Below, one piece after another: positions 29,190 through 30,230 of a stretch of DNA of 30,230 bases (the stretch's first letter is position 1; each line of letters opens with the position of its first letter). Below the pieces are notes generated by a model. The model did not search any database. It had not been told where the DNA came from and saw only the letters and a list, made by a program, of their open reading frames with translations. The position numbers and the translations under genes were made by a program. Origin of the DNA: Chrysochromulina parva (Eukaryota > Haptophyta > Prymnesiales > Chrysochromulinaceae); the NCBI GenBank assembly GCA_002887195.1, contig PJAB01000303.1:1-30230 (forward strand), written 5' to 3'.

Positions 29190-30230
29190 TCAGAGCATCG
29201 CTGCGGGCGGGGCGCTCCGGCTGCGCTGCAGGCATGCAAAGGGCACGATGGGCACCACCAGGAGCGTGCTGAATGCGAGCGGCAGCGCCATCCAAATTAG
29301 GGTTGTCGGCACCGCGCCGAGCGCCGTGCTGAGCAGCTGCGCCAGCGCCGTACCGAGCGGCACGAGGGCCCACAGGGCTGAGAGGACGAAGGGCAGCCCA
29401 GCCAGTCCGAAGACGCTTGAAGTCTCGCTCAGCAGCAGGGAGAACAGCCCGCCCGACAACGCACCTGCCGCCACGCCCAGCACGAGGAGCACCGCAAAAG
29501 GGGCGCAACCGTCCGCCGCGCCACCTCCCGCACTGCCGCCAGCGCCCTCGAGGATCGGCTCCAGGATGCATTCGCCGGCGAGGCGGCGGTCGTTCATGTT
29601 CCCGAAGTGAAGCGTTATGTGTACGGTGGGCATGCATTGGTGGCATGTCTCCTTGCATGCATTGAGCAGTGCCATCTGCTCCTCGGGCGTGAAGGCCCAT
29701 TGAGACGTTGCCGTGCTGCAGTTGAAGAGGGCCCAATCAGCATGCAATCAGAGGTCATCATCAACTGCAATCAGATGTCATCAGCTCGCCTGCAGTTGAA
29801 GAGGGCCCAATCAGCATGCAATCAGAGGTCATCATCAACTGCAATCAGAGGTCATGAGCTCGCCTGCAGTTGAAGAGGGCCCAAGCGGCGCACGAGTGGC
29901 CGTACGCATCCCGAAAGTGGTGATCGTCCTCACAGACCTCGGGGGGCGAGATCACGGCCTCGGGGAGCGAGATCACGGTGGCCGGCGCGGGCGCCAGAGG
30001 CGGCGCAGGCGCCCGCGCCCGTGCCGTCGCTGCCACCGCTGCCGCCATCCGCGTCGCCGCTGCCGCCGTTCCCGCAGCCAACGCCTCGAGGCGGGCAAGT
30101 ACAGGCGGCAGCGGCGGCTCGGGCGGCGGCAGAGGCGGGGATGGCGGCGGCGGCGGCGGGGATGGCGGCGGCTGCCGTGGCGGCGGCGGCGGCGGGGGGG
30201 ACGGCGGCGGCTGCCGTGGCGGCGGCGGCG
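29190..30230 (-). CDS. Proline-rich, ShKT-like membrane protein (5' end beyond the window)
   Basis: Exons 30230 (edge)-29864 and 29715-29190. The visible N-terminal part is a (PPSPPPPPR)-type tract, like hydroxyproline-rich wall or extracellular proteins, then an Ala-rich stretch. A domain with six cysteines follows (VCEDDHHFRD...SC...WALFNC|STATSQWAF...ACKETCHQC), ending in C-x3-C-x2-C as in ShKT domains. The exon join falls inside it (codon AG|C) and uses a GC donor. After it come a short polar segment and three to four hydrophobic helices (about 29200-29480), ending QRSRSAPPAAML. ShKT-like modules are common in algal secreted and surface proteins, and nothing here suggests a toxin. Likely a surface protein anchored by its C-terminus; function unknown. 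Confidence 0.65.
29716..29863 (-). repeat. GC-AG intron made of two near-identical 74-bp units
   Basis: The intron is exactly 148 bases: 29863-29790 and 29789-29716. Each unit begins GCGAGCT and ends with TGGGCCCTCTTCAACTGCAG, a copy of the last 20 bases of the upstream exon (true copy at about 29883-29864). The two units differ at only a few positions. Any unit end can serve as acceptor, and each is followed by a fresh GC donor except the last. Confidence 0.92.
30082..30230 (-). repeat. Proline-coding simple sequence at the window edge
   Basis: GGCGGC/GGGGAC-type repeats on the plus strand encode PPPPPPR/SPPPP runs in the ShKT-like gene's frame. Near-identical 30-40 bp stretches recur at 30145-30190 and 30191-30230, so assembly across the edge may be unreliable. 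Confidence 0.8.

Noticed and set aside
28627..29736. 369-residue minus-strand frame across the unknown ORF and the ShKT gene end
   Set aside because: Arg-rich composition with no domain. It conflicts with the hydrophobic, plausible frame 29190-29715 on the same strand.
29866..29930. ShKT-like domain as a toxin gene
   Set aside because: The six-cysteine module is a common surface-protein fold. The protein has proline-rich and membrane parts, and no toxin function is indicated.

Overview
The window is nuclear DNA from a GC-rich, intron-containing eukaryotic microbe. Support comes from eukaryote-only genes (a Nup133-like nucleoporin, the Mediator subunit MED8, the peroxin PEX2, GPN-loop GTPase 2), spliceosomal introns with GT-AG and some GC-AG ends, and signal peptides. 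A plastid-like or secretory leader on a polyprenyl diphosphate synthase and a LSMT-type SET protein suggest an alga. My best guess is a haptophyte, or another alga with a red-type plastid. That is inference from composition and gene style, not proof.

Layout from left to right: a hairpin and gene-poor DNA (1-918); Nup133-like gene on the minus strand in four exons (919-5967); a decayed, multiply frameshifted gene on the plus strand (about 6060-7810); GPN2 in four exons (+, 8140-9771); a long-chain polyprenyl diphosphate synthase in two exons (+, 9960-11465); a PAM2-containing CCCH zinc-finger protein (-, 12421-13269); a five-exon SET-domain methyltransferase (-, 13459-15552); a METTL21-like methyltransferase (-, 15859-16572), head to head with a large WD40 protein (+, 16905-19863); MED8 (-, 20147-20659), head to head with an EAG/CNG-like K+ channel (+, 21128-24066); a secreted PC-esterase-like protein in four exons (-, 24597-26573), head to head with PEX2 (+, 26720-27730); an unrecognised ORF (+, 27957-28682); and a proline-rich, ShKT-like membrane protein running off the right edge (-, 29190-30230). 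The genes are mostly housekeeping and unrelated. There is no operon and no clear defence or mobile cluster.

The striking feature lies in the introns. I could place 17 introns by reading-frame phase and protein continuity. At least ten carry a near-copy of an exon edge, or a tandem copy of a whole exon-intron junction. Most are filled with a sense-oriented simple sequence rich in TGATTGCC, TGATGACC and TAATTGCC. Two patterns recur: the intron's 5' end copies the next exon's 5' end, or the intron's 3' end copies the previous exon's 3' end. Both are expected if introns arise, or grow, through short direct duplications flanking an inserted or expanding spacer (introner-like or tandem-duplication intron gain). 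Some duplications are perfect (43 bp in the SET gene, two 74-bp units in the ShKT gene) and so look recent. This is the best candidate in the window for a little-described biological process.

All gene models are ab initio readings without cDNA. Exon joins are supported by phase and by continuity with family sequence remembered only in outline.
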